From Zanthoxylum bungeanum (taxonomy: Eukaryota; Streptophyta; Magnoliopsida; Sapindales; Rutaceae): DNA of 64,000 nt. Under the pieces are notes generated by a model, which searched no databases, was not told the DNA's origin, and saw only the letters and a list, made by a program, of their open reading frames with translations. The stretch covers positions 124,001 to 188,000 of the forward strand of contig SKCR01034783.1 of assembly GCA_019454045.1 (NCBI GenBank), written 5' to 3'. Positions 19,790-31,541 of the stretch are shown piece by piece; within the stretch, counting starts at the first letter, position 1, and each line of letters opens with the position of its first letter. The position numbers and the translations under genes are program-made.

Positions 19790-22700
19790 CTAAGCCCAAA
19801 ATTAAGCAAATAGTAGAGCATAAAATCTTTGGAAGATTTATGTGATGATGACTTTAGTGCTTAATTTAATATACTTGACAATAAATCTATCTTTAGATTT
19901 AAAAGGTATTAAAATTGCAATTAATAATTCTTGGAGAATTATTGACTATTCTAGTGGAGAAAAGTCAAAATTGGCAATTGGGCATGTTGCACAAGGTGCA
20001 CATCATTTCGATATTCTAAAAACCAAGGCTTGCCCAAATGTTTGGTGAAATATTGAAAATATAATTGACATATCCCAAAGTGACTAACATTTGGTTATGG
20101 CAGACACGAAGGAATTAAAGAAAGGGCGAGGCTCTGACTTTAAAATATTTGTCAAAGTTATGTTCACTACTAGTATTGAAATTGGATTTTAAATACTTAG
20201 TGTGGTACATAAAATATATGTATTGATGTTCAGAATCCGCTATGAGCAGGATACTGACTTCAAGCCGAGATTTCTCTGCGAATCGGAAACGGGACGAAAG
20301 TCGCTGTTTCGACCGTAGATACCTAAGTTGAGGAACTACCCTTTGGGTATGTACTTAAATTAGGAACTGTTATAATGTAACTAGTTTGACTAGAGACATT
20401 ATCTCTATATCAGTGTCCTTTGGGTATGTACTTAAATTAGGAACTGTTATAATGTAACTAGTTTGACTAGAGACATTATCCTATATCAGTGTTTAATCCG
20501 TTGCGGATAAACCTTTATATTCTAGAACACTAAAGTGTTTTATTATATAAAGATGATACTGAGATAAACACATTAGATATGAATAACAAATTTATATTTT
20601 GAATATAATAAAATCTCAAACATATAAAAATGACAATAAATAGCTCAAATTGATTTGATCAATAGAGACTTATTTGTGCATTGTTGTCTAGGACACAATT
20701 AAAACGAGACTCGTATATCCAACACTTTGAAGAGTGGGTACTAGACTGATTTGACTATTCAAATAAGGTCTGCGAATCTAGTTTATTAGGTAAAGTACCT
20801 AAAATACTATTTACTTGGTAATAGTAAAAGGCCACCGATCTGTTAGCCCTATTCATGGTGAAGTAAATGGGCCCATATCTAGCTAGGCTAGATGTGAACA
20901 TGAATATTTCGTGACCTTAACGGATGTGGCATCACGTTATGGTTATGTTCTTTTTGAAGAACACAAATTGGAACTTTAAAGTTTCGACACGAGTAAATAA
21001 ACAGATCGGCTATAGTATTATGCCGCCACGATAAGACCGTATGGAAAATACTTAAGCAGTAAGTTTCATATGTACATGAAAGAGTACGGTATATCTTTCA
21101 TATGAGGACTCCTCCCTGAGACACGTCAGTTAGACGGTGTGTCCGAACTAAAAACTGAATTTTGTTGGACATGATAAGGTTTATCACGAGTCGCTCTGAG
21201 CTACTATTTCCTTCAATAGATATGTATTAACAGTGCCAAAACTTATTTAGAATAAGGTTCCATATAAATCTGTTTGACAGATGTCATGTAGGATATGAAC
21301 AGGGAGAGAAATGAGGTTTCTCATTCCTGATAATTTGGGTATGCCAGGCATAACGTTTGGATGATACCAACTAAGGACCCAAATTGGATAAGTGCCAATA
21401 TAGGTTATCCTAAGGGAAACCTTAAGTATAGTACTTATAAATCTCACATGAGAACAATGTAATTGTTGCTCACCATGCGGTTTTTCCTGAGAGGAATACC
21501 GATATGCAGTGGTCAGTGGGAGGATAGTGATACTCGATGAAAATCGGAGTAAACTGTTCAAGGCACGAAGTCCTTAAGGGACACACAATAGTCATCTATG
21601 ATGAATCTATACCATTAATCTTCAAATACACAAGAAACTAGTAGATCGGATAGAGTCAGAAAACAACCTAGGGTATGGGTTTCTGATCTAACCCATAAAG
21701 ATGTCAATCTTATGAAGGATATCCACCGCTACGTTTTAAGAAGTGACGAGGTATCTCGACTCTCTATTATGGCGAAGTACCATGAGTCCGAAATGGATTC
21801 CATGTATAACAACTATTTTGGATACTAGTTGTTTGTACCACAAGGCATTGTCCATATTGGTACATAAACGTCTTCAAGGAAGACATACATGGAAGGCAAC
21901 ATACCAACGTACAAGCTGAGCTTTTTACGGAAAGGTAATCGTTATCAACATTGTGTTAATAACGGTTCAACCTTTTTACCTGTTGCCATGGTAAATCCAT
22001 TTTGAAAATGCTTGTTAATAACTGCGTATTTCATTTATGAAATGTGTCAGTTATAGATCAAAATCGCTTTCCTGAAAAGGAACCTTTGGGAGGATGTTTA
22101 CAACATCCTGACGATTTTGTATAACCGACAAACAAGGTTTGCGGGTTATTCGATCCATGTTTGGATTAATGCAAGCATAAGGTTCTTAGAACGTCGTTTG
22201 AAATAATCATAATGTTTATGATTTGACTCAAAATGAAATAATTCTTGTGTATATAAGGAGGTTAGTGGGAGAAGCGCACTGACAATGAATTCCCATAAAG
22301 CAATGGGTGAAAGCTTGGCTTTCAAGATATTCTTTCAATAGAAATTCTCCGTAGAATTCTGGGGAGTAACAACCTTTATTCGAGGAATAAAGATCTACTG
22401 GGATAGATTTTGAGTTGTTAACACTCTCTGGGAAATTGTACATTTAAAATGTACTTGATAGGGTGTCTCATACGCTTCGAGCATATGGAGTCACGATCAG
22501 GTCAATCCAAGTGATAGTCAATGGATTGAAGATTAAGAACATCTGTTAGTATCTTAGAGAACTAAAGATGTTGTCTTAAACTATGGAGATGGAGAACTTG
22601 AAGTGACTGGGATCACTGCTGCAAGTTTCCAAACGATTTAAATATACGGTACTATTAAGTTTGAACACTGGGACAGTGAGGCTGGAAATATTCCGAGCAA

Positions 22701-23040
22701 GATAACTGTTGCTGAATAAACAACAAATGCGGATTATTGCTGCGCTGTGGCAGCAAAAGAAGCCATTTGGATCGAAAATAAATCTAATTAGATTAGATAT
22801 AGTTCTGTTAGCAGCTGAGCTAGGCGTCAGCACAGGCTAAGGAATTGAAGGTCTCATCAACGATCCAGATATATACTTCTATATCATCTGATTCGTTCGG
22901 ATCACACATCGTGGCGATGTGATGATCGTATAAATCCGCGTCAGACGATTATCAAACAAATCCGCTGACGAAAACCTTTCCTCAGCAATTTGAGCGAACC
23001 GTACATAGTTCGGGTGTGGGACACTTGAGTGACTCGCTAC
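19790..23040 (+). pseudogene. Copia gag-pol remnant, unit 1
   Basis: Heavily decayed but in canonical copia order. A gag tail with KELKKGRGSD lies near 20105. Protease-region traces run about 20190-20520 and an integrase trace with a GPISS..ARCEHEYF stretch about 20820-21100. An RT trace at about 21700-22260 includes SEMDSMYNN, a PVAM box and YKEVSG (TGTATATAAGGAGG region). An RNase H tail at about 22690-23000 has AAKEAIWIENKSN, HQRSRYI and an NPLTKTFPQQ-like end. No open stretch covers a whole domain, and stops occur every few tens of codons. Integrase before RT identifies Ty1/copia. The tail runs straight into the polypurine tract. Confidence 0.8.
20341..20492 (+). repeat. 77-bp tandem duplication in the protease region
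   Basis: CTTTGGGTATGTACTTAAAT starts at 20341 and again at 20418. The minus-strand relatives (about 43000 and 51350) have one copy, so it arose in this lineage before units 1 and 2 separated; unit 2 has it at 28295 and 28372. Confidence 0.95.
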
Positions 23041-23045
23041 GTGCC

Positions 23046-23056
23046 AAATGGGAGAT
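23046..23056 (+). other. Polypurine tract before LTR2
   Basis: AAATGGGAGAT directly abuts TGTTGG of LTR2; it would prime plus-strand synthesis. The same tract precedes LTR3 at 31531-31541. Confidence 0.85.
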
Positions 23057-25134
23057 TGTTGGACAAAATGACCCATAGCGTCACTATTTGCACAGATCAT
23101 TGTGTTGTTGTAGCAAATTAACTATGTGACAAGGAAATTGCACTCTCATCATTTGTGATTAGATCACCATAGATATATAAATGTGATTAGATCCATAGTT
23201 CCTGGATTGAGAATGATATGAGACAGTATCAGTCCCCGAAGGATTAATCATTAAATATCCCTAGCCGGAGTATTATCGAGACTGGACATCGATAATGCAG
23301 AATAGGCTAGTATTGCACTTGTGTGCATTGTGAGGGCACAACGGCATAGTTCTCATATATATAAGTATCGGATACTTATGCAAGTGCGATAGGAGGTCGT
23401 GTTTCACCGATAGTACGGGAAACAGCTTCGCTCTGGATAGACCCCTCGGAATCCCATTGGTATTATGACTATGTGTCTGTGGGAGGCCGAAATCAAGGTA
23501 GGTGTGTATAGTCTTAACCTGAGACTTACATCGCTAATACTTACGATAATCGATAGACTTTGGTCTTGGTGGTACAGGGCTTTAACCGGTTCTGCGTACA
23601 CCACTTCTGGGTTTATCAGAGAGTCGTAGTGTATTGGGTGTGATGTCGAGACAAAAGTATCACTTCAGTCATAGTGGAGATGATGTCACGCAGGATACGG
23701 TACTAGTGCTCTTGAGTGATGCGCATCCAATCGGGATATTGTGACCAGGTCATGAATATCCGATTATAGAGACTATGTTACCAGACATCCGATATGTGTT
23801 TCGGACGGGGCAGACACTTATCCAGCCCCAGCCCTAGCACGTGACTATCCGATACTGGGCCGATATGCACAATACAATTGGTATACTACGCTTGATATAG
23901 ATCCTTGTATATTCTATATGGATATGTCCAGAGAATTGGGAAGACTTGGTGCTTTGCTAGGAGTCGACCTTGTCTCGTAAATCGGTAGAACGTAGTACTT
24001 GGTACATACGTGATTCAGATACTCCGATGACCGTATTTACTGCCAATATCCGGGGATCTCATGTGTCGCTTCCCGATAATCCACCGATGACGCATAACTC
24101 GCACTCTTAAATAATCTTTGATTATATAGAGAGAGAGAGAGAAAATTAATCTAGGATTAATTACGGAGATATTTTATCTAGGATAAAATATCGTCTAGAG
24201 AGAGAGATAACGATTAATTTGGAATTAATCGGTAAATTAATATATTCGATATATTAAACGAAATTAGATTTCACGTGGAATTAAAATTAGATTTTAATTC
24301 GGGCGAACGAATTAATTTAGAATTAATTCGTTAGCGACGTGAATAGTGAATTCACTAGGCGTAATCATTTAATTACGACGCGACGGAAAAATCGTTAATT
24401 TGGAATTAGCGAACCCGAGCCCGAGTGTGATTGCGAGCGCATTCATATTTCAAATTCGAGTGCGGCGACGCAAGTCACATCAAGCGTCAAATCATTAGTC
24501 GCATCAAGCGTCAAATCACTTGTCACTTTGAGTGATGTGAATGACAACATGTCACTTTATTAAAGTAGATGTGACTTGATGGACTTGTGATGGACTTTTG
24601 AATTTAGAGTGTGGAACACTCAAAGTCATTACAATTGATTTAATTTGTTTTTTGAAAGCATATAAATGGTAAAAACATTTATTATTTTTGGAAAATATAT
24701 AAACAAATGTTATACCACTTTTGTATAACTTAACAACATTTTTCTCTCTCATTCTCTCCTTCAAGCTCACGTCCAAGGGGCATTTTTCACTGGTTTTGAA
24801 GCCAAAAACGTGAGCAAAGGGAAGCCAAGAGTTGGGTTTTTGTGGCAAAACCGCAAGTGCTAGCACACTACGAGACTTGCGAAGGTGGTAGGGAGGTTCA
24901 CCCATGAGCCGGGATCCGTTTGACGAAGCTAGGAGCTCCGTTTCTCAGCTCAAAATCTGATTTGTGAGAGCAGTGGAATGCTGCAGTGGCGCCACCGAAA
25001 CAGTGAGCAAAGTGGCTTCATTCGTCTCCAAATCGACTCAACCGATCGATGTGAGTATTCCGCTACCTCCGTTGATGTATTCACACATGATTTTCATTGC
25101 TTGTTTGATCTTGGGACCTAGATAATAACCAACA
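23057..25134 (+). repeat. Copia LTR2 (2078 bp)
   Basis: Same termini as LTR1. It carries a rearranged stretch near position 130 (AAATGTGATTAGATC...) shared with LTR3, scattered one-base deletions in homopolymers, the palindrome run at 24110-24412 and a TATA box at 24696. Confidence 0.95.
24110..24412 (+). repeat. Palindrome run in LTR2
   Basis: The same series of inverted repeats as 16157-16455, with arms intact and TRG/TCG centres conserved. Confidence 0.85.
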
Positions 25135-25135
25135 A

Positions 25136-25147
25136 TGGTATCAGAGC
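25136..25147 (+). other. Primer binding site, unit 2
   Basis: Exact TGGTATCAGAGC after LTR2. Confidence 0.95.
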
Positions 25148-27750
25148 TATAGGTTCAAGCATGAAAAGTTTAGGGCTTAAAATTGGGTAAATTGATTTGA
25201 GCATGATTTAGTTAAATTGTTTGATTGAGCATGTTTAAATGATGTTGAATAAAGTTTGATTGGATCAATTTCATGAAAATTGATTTGGAATAATTTTCCC
25301 CAAAATATTGATGTTGGCCGAATTTAAAGGAAATTTTTAATTCTTGGAATTTTTGGTTTTGATTCATTGGATGAGTTAGAATCATGTAGGATGATGTTAA
25401 TTTATGGTCAATTGGATTGTACTTTGAATTGAACATAAATCCCCAAAATTCTCATGTTGGCCGAATTGGAGTATGCCCGAATGTCTTGGATTTTTGATTT
25501 TATGAACATTGGATGTGTATGAAATCATTTAGGATGTTGATTTAATGTCGATTGTGGGTTTGATTGGATTGAAACCAAATCGGATGTGAAATCCTCCTTG
25601 GCCCGAGACTAAAGAAGCATGTAAATGGGTTTGATTTTTCATTTATGTGTTAGACATATGATAATGATAATGAGCATGATTAATTGGACTAATATGATGT
25701 TTTAGAAATATTGATTTAGTTGATTAATCATGTAATACACTTTAGGTTAATTGAATATGAAATTGGATTTTGTATATTTAATTAATTGGGCCTAATTTTG
25801 GAAATTGGACTTTAATGTTGTAATGGGCTTATTGGGCTTGATTTTATCAAGTTGGGTTTAGGCCAAATGGATTGGATCCAATTGGGCCCAAAACCACTTC
25901 CGTTAAGCCCGAATGCGACTTAATGAACCTTTAAAGTTCAATTGGGCCTAATGGGCCAAGATTGATTTATGGGCTTATGGGGTAAATCCCGGATTGGACT
26001 TTGGTTATCGGTTTGACCCGAGTTGACCAAAAGTCCACGCCTTAAGAAATCAATTAAAAGCCCATTGGACTTTAATTGAATTGACGTTGGACGTTAATCG
26101 GTCTTTGAGACGCGTTACGATTAAATTTGGAATTTAAATCGTAAAAGGTTTATTAAATAAAAGTGTAATATTTAATTTGGAATTGAATAGTGAATTAGTA
26201 TTAAATACATGTTAAATTAGATTTAATGATGTAGTTTAATTTAATTCATGAAATCGTACTTTGAGTTCTTATTCGCAAAAACGAGTTTGACTCGAACAAA
26301 ATCAAATCGTTGTTTGAACATTGGATGATCACTTAATTATCAGATTAATTAATTTGATTAGATTGATTGATAGCATGCTTTTGTGTGAATACGTGGTTGT
26401 GTTGCATGAATAATGAATATCGGATGGATATTAGTCGGGTGGGGCAATTTTAGAAATTGTTGTAATAAATTCGATTTATTAAATTGGACCTGCGTGTCCA
26501 GCCTTATCACCTTCATTCTCTTTGTATTCTCTTCTCACCTATTCCCCTCCATGTAAATGAGGTTTCTTTAGAAAGTGTAGTGTGACGGGTAGAAGTAATA
26601 CAAGTGCTAGCTTGAGTGAGAAAGTGAGAGATTTGATCTAGGATCAATGTAAAGTATCCATCCGCATATCATTATTATTTATTTTCATACTCGCTTTATT
26701 ATGTATTTAGAATGCATGTTTAAGGGTGTATGATGATGAGACCTTAACAAAGATAATTAAATTGGTAGCCAATTTGCACGCGAAAAACCCTCGTTAAATA
26801 TCAAGCGTTTTTTTCCTTCCATTGAGTGATTCTTGCTCAAGATCCGAGATTGGCAGGGGTTGTTGGCCAAAGTCAAGCCCTTGTCCGTCGAAGATGTGTT
26901 TTAATCACGAGGCTTTGTTCCATATCGGTGTCGTGTCCAAGTTGTGGTTTGTTGGCCAAAGTCAAGACCACTTCTTGTCCATTGACATTGATTACGAAGC
27001 TTCCATGTCAATGGGTCCGCGCTTGACTGGGATCACTAGGTTTGTTGTGCCAAAGCCAAGGCCTAGTTGATTCAGAGGAAAAAGGTTAGGGTATATATTC
27101 GATATATAGGCATATATTAGATATATGTTTGGGACTTGGATGTCCACCTGCTGGATCTAGGAGTTGGATGGGATCCAATTGATCTTCGAGATCTACCTAG
27201 TTAATTATCATACAATTTGTTGGCCAAAGTCAAGATTGTGTGATATTTAACGGGATCCTAGCCCACTAGGAAACACGGTTTCCCGAGTACTTGACAGAGG
27301 GTTAGAGGCTCGACGAAAAATAGTGGGAGGCAAGTATTGAATTTGCAACATTCGTTCGAATACTCGCTAAACGCGCTCATCTATATTTTACTCGTCATCT
27401 TAATCAAAAGTATTAGTTGGACTAATATTTTAAGTTGTTTTAAATATATATATAGTTGGACTATATACAAACTCATTCGATATATAGTTGATTTTATAAT
27501 TGGATTATAGTAATCAATATAATTGAATTAAAATTATAGTTGATTAAATAATTGGATTATTGTAATCATTATAATGAATAGTACCTTATTAAATTGATTA
27601 AATAGTTGGACTATTGAAATCAAGAAAGAATTGAAAAGTTGAATATTTAAACTATATAATCCTTCGATTAAATGTTTTAAATGATTTAATTTTCATTGGG
27701 AATTAATAATAGGTTACTTTATTGGATAAAATAACTTGTTATATCTAAGC
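25148..27750 (+). other. Long non-coding leader, unit 2
   Basis: Co-linear with the unit 1 leader, including the four TTGTTGGCCAAAGTCAAG-type motifs (about 26861-27235) and the TGG-centred palindromes (27411-27615). No protein domain is seen. Confidence 0.7.
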
Positions 27751-28294
27751 CCAAAATTAAGCAAATAGTAGAGCATAAAATCTTTGGAAGATTTATGTGA
27801 TGATGACTTTAGTGCTTAATTTAATATACTTGACAATAAATCTATCTTTAGATTTAAAAGGTATTAAAATTGCAATTAATAATTCTTGGAGAATTAATTG
27901 ACTATTCTAGTGGAGAAAAGTCAAAGTTTGCAATTGGGCATGTTGCACAAGGTGCACATCATTTCGATATTCTAAAAACCAAGGCTTGCCCAAAGGTTTG
28001 TGAAATATTGAAAAGATAATTGACATATCCCAAAGTGACTAACATTTGGTTATGGCAGACACGAAGGAATTAAAGAAAGGGCGAGGCTCTGACTTTAAAA
28101 TATTTGTCAAAGTTATGTTCACTACTAGTATTGAAATTGGATTTTAAATACTTAGTGTGGTACATAAAATATATGTATTGATGTTCAGAATCCGCTATGA
28201 GCAGGATACTGACTTCAAGCCGAGATTTCTCTGCGAATCGGAAACGGGACGAAAGTCGCTGTTTCGACCGTAGATACCTAAGTTGAGGAACTAC

Positions 28295-28447
28295 CTTTGG
28301 GTATGTACTTAAATTAGGAACTGTTATAATGTAACTAGTTTGACTAGAGACATTATCTCTATATCAGTGTCCTTTGGGTATGTACTTAAATTAGGAACTG
28401 TTATAATGTAACTAGTTTGACTAGAGACATTATCTCTATATCAGTGT
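28295..28447 (+). repeat. 77-bp tandem duplication, unit 2
   Basis: Copies start at 28295 and 28372, equivalent to 20341 and 20418 in unit 1. Confidence 0.95.
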
Positions 28448-30492
28448 TTAATCCGTTGCGGATAAACCTTTATATTCTAGAACACTAAAGTGTTTTATTA
28501 TATAAAGATGATACTGAGATAAACACATTAGATATGAATAACAGAATTTATATTTTGAATATAATAAAATCTCAAACATATAAAAATGACAAATAAATAG
28601 CTCAAATTGATTTGATCAATAGAGACTTATTTGTGGCATTGTTGTCTAGGACACAATTAAACGAGACTCGTATATCCAAACTTTTGAAGAGTGGGTATTA
28701 GGACTGATTTGACTATTCAAATAAGGTCTGCGAATCTAGTTTATTAGGTAAAGTACCTAAAATACTATTTACTTGGTAATAGTAAAAGGGCCACCGATCT
28801 GTTAGCCCTATTCATGGTGAAGTAAATGGGCCCATATCTAGCTAGGCTAGATGTGAACATGAATATTTCGTGACCTTAACGGATGTGGCATCACGTTATG
28901 GTTATGTGTTTCTTTTGAAGAACACAAATTGGAAACTTTAAAGTTTCGACACGAAGTAAATAAACAGATCGGCTATAGTATTATGCCGCCACGATAAGAC
29001 CGTATTGGAAAATACTTAAGCAGTAAGTTTCATATGTACATGAAAGAGTACGGTATTCTTTCATATGAGGACTCCTCCTAAGACACGTCAGTTAGACGGT
29101 GTGTCCGAACTAAAAACCGAATTTTGTTGGACATGATAAGGTTTATCACGAGTCGCTCTGAGCTACTATTTCCTTCAATAGGATATGTATTAACAGTGCA
29201 AAACTTATTTAGAATAAGGTTCCATATAAATCTATTTGACAGATGTCATGTAGGATATGAACAGGGAAGAAATGAGGTTTCTCATTCCTGATAATTTGGG
29301 TATGCCAGGCATAACGTTTGGATGATACCAAACTAAGGACCCAAATTGGATAAGTGCCAATATAGGTTATCCTAAGGGAAACCTTAAGTATAGTACTTAT
29401 AAATCTCACATGAGAACAATGTAATTGTTTCTCACCATGCGGTTTTTCCTGAGAGGAATACCGATATGCAGTGGTCAGTGGGAGGATAGTGATATCGATG
29501 AAACTCGATGAAAATCGGAGTAATACTGTTCAAGGCACGAAGTCCTTAATGGAACACAATTAGTTCATCTATGATGAATCTATACCATTAATCTTCAAAT
29601 ACACAAGAAACTAGTAGATCGGATAGAGTCAGAAAACAACCTAGGGTATGGGTTTCTGATCTAACCTCATAAAGATGTCAATCTTATGAAGGTATATCCA
29701 CCGACTACGTTTTAAGGAAGTGATACGAGGTATCGACTCTCTATTATGGCGAAGTACCATGAGTCTGAAATGGATTCCATGTATAACAACTATTTTGGAT
29801 ACTAGTTGTTGTACCACAAGGCATTGTGCCTATTGGTACATTAACGTCTTCAAGGAAGACATACATGGAAGGCAACATACCAACGTACAAAGCTGAGCTT
29901 TTTACGGAAAGGTATCGTTATCAACATTGTGTTAATAACGGTTCAACCTTTTACCTGTTGCCATGGTAAATCCATTTTGAAAATGCTTGTTAATAACTGC
30001 GTATTTCATTTATGAAATGTGTCAGTTATAGATCAAAATCGCTTTCCTGAAAAGGAAACCTTTTGGAGGATGTTTACAACATCCTGACGATTTTGTATAA
30101 CCGACAAACAAGGTTTGCGGGTTATTCGATCCATGTTTGGATTAATGCAAGCATAAGGTTCTTAGAACTGTCGTTTTGAAATAATCATAATGGTTTATGA
30201 TTTGACTCAAAATGAAATAATTCTTGTGTATATAAGGAGGTTAGTGGGAGAGCGCACTGACAATGAAATTCCCAATAAAGCAATTGGTGAAAGCTTGGCT
30301 TTCATAGATATTCTTTCAATAGAAATTCTCCGTAGAATTCTGGGGAGTAACAACCTTTATTCGAGGAATAAAGATCTACTGGGATAGATTTGGAGTTGTT
30401 AACACTCTCTGGGAAATTGTACATTTAAAATGTACTTGATAGGGTGTCTCATACGCTTCGAGCATATGGAGTCACGATCAGGTCAATCCAAG

Positions 30493-30989
30493 TATGCATG
30501 GCAGAAAAGCCCGAAGCCCGGCCCGGCCCGGCAAGCCCGGCCCGGCCCGGGCGGGCTTTGGCCCGGCCCGGGGTAACACGGGCCCGGGCCGGGCTTCACG
30601 TAAAAAGCCCGGCCCGGCCCGGCCCGGGCTTAAAATATATAAATAAATATTTTAATTTATAAAATATATAAATTTTTATAATAAATTTTTTATATTTATA
30701 ATTTTTTGTAATAAAAAAATCGAATCCGGACTTAAAATAAATAAATAAATATTTTAATTTATAAAATATATATATTTTTATAATAAATTTTTTATATTTA
30801 TAATTTTTTATAATAAAAAAATCGGATCCGGACTTAAAATATATATATTTATAATAAAAAAATTAGGCCCGGGCCCGGCCCGAGCCCGGCCCGGGCCCGA
30901 CCGGGCCTACCCGGCCCGGCCCGATGACTGCACGGGCCCGGGCCGGGCTTTGATGGGCCCGGCCCGAGCCCGGCCCGTTGCCATGCATA
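30493..30989. mobile_element. Non-autonomous hAT-type element (497 bp)
   Basis: It is bounded by perfect 11-bp terminal inverted repeats, TATGCATGGCA and TGCCATGCATA, and flanked by an exact 8-bp target duplication AATCCAAG (30485-30492, 30990-30997). Unit 1 has the uninterrupted target at about 22504, so the borders are certain. Both ends are very GC-rich with repeated GCCCGG/CCGGGC phrases that can pair with each other; the centre is AT-rich. It encodes nothing and would need a transposase supplied in trans. The 8-bp duplication and TA...TGGCA ends fit the hAT superfamily, and such GC-rich ends occur in many plant hAT MITEs. Confidence 0.93.
30629..30838. repeat. Tandem repeat of about 103 bp inside the hAT element
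   Basis: Two near-identical AT-rich copies, each starting near CTTAAAATA..TAAATAAATATTTTAATTT and ending in AATCGRATCCGGA. A third, short partial copy follows at about 30834. Confidence 0.85.
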
Positions 30990-31541
30990 AATCCAAGTGA
31001 TAGTCAATGGATTGAAGATTAAGAACATCTGTTAGTATCTTAGATAACTAAAGATGTTGTCTTAAACTATGGAGATGGAGAACTTGAAGTGACTGGGATC
31101 ACTGCTGCAAGTTTCCAAACGATTAAATAATACGGTACTATTAAGTTTGAACACTGGGACAGTGAGCTGGAAATATTCCGAGCAAGATAACTGTTGCTGA
31201 ATAAACAACAAATGCGGATTATTGCTGCAGCTGTGGCAGCAAAAGAAGCCATTTGGATCGAAAATAAATCTAATTAGATTAGATATAGTTCTGTTAGCAG
31301 CTGAGCTAGGCGTCAGCACAGGCTAAGGAATTGAAGGTCTCATCGACGATCCAGATATATACTTCTATATCATCTGATTCGTTCGGATCACACATCGTGG
31401 CGATGTGATGATCGTATAAATCGCGTCAGAGGATTATCAAACAAATCCGCTGACGAAAACCTTTCCTCAGCAATTTGAGCGAACCGTACATAGTTCGGGT
31501 GTGGGACACTTGAGTGACTCGCTACGTGCCAAATGGGAGAT

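Larger units (their letters stand above)
27740..31525 (+). pseudogene. Copia gag-pol remnant, unit 2
   Basis: Second copy of the decayed gag-pol with the same domain order and largely the same lesions as unit 1, so most decay predates the duplication. The RNase H stretch (AAAVAAKEAIWIENKSN, about 31227-31270) is slightly better kept here. It is interrupted at 30493-30989 by a hAT-type element between RT and RNase H, and the 77-bp tandem duplication is at 28295-28447. Confidence 0.8.

Noticed and set aside
30444..30662. Open frame with a Pro/Gly/Ala/Arg-rich product in the hAT element
   Set aside because: It is a translation of the CCCGG-type repeats, starts outside the element and has no domain.
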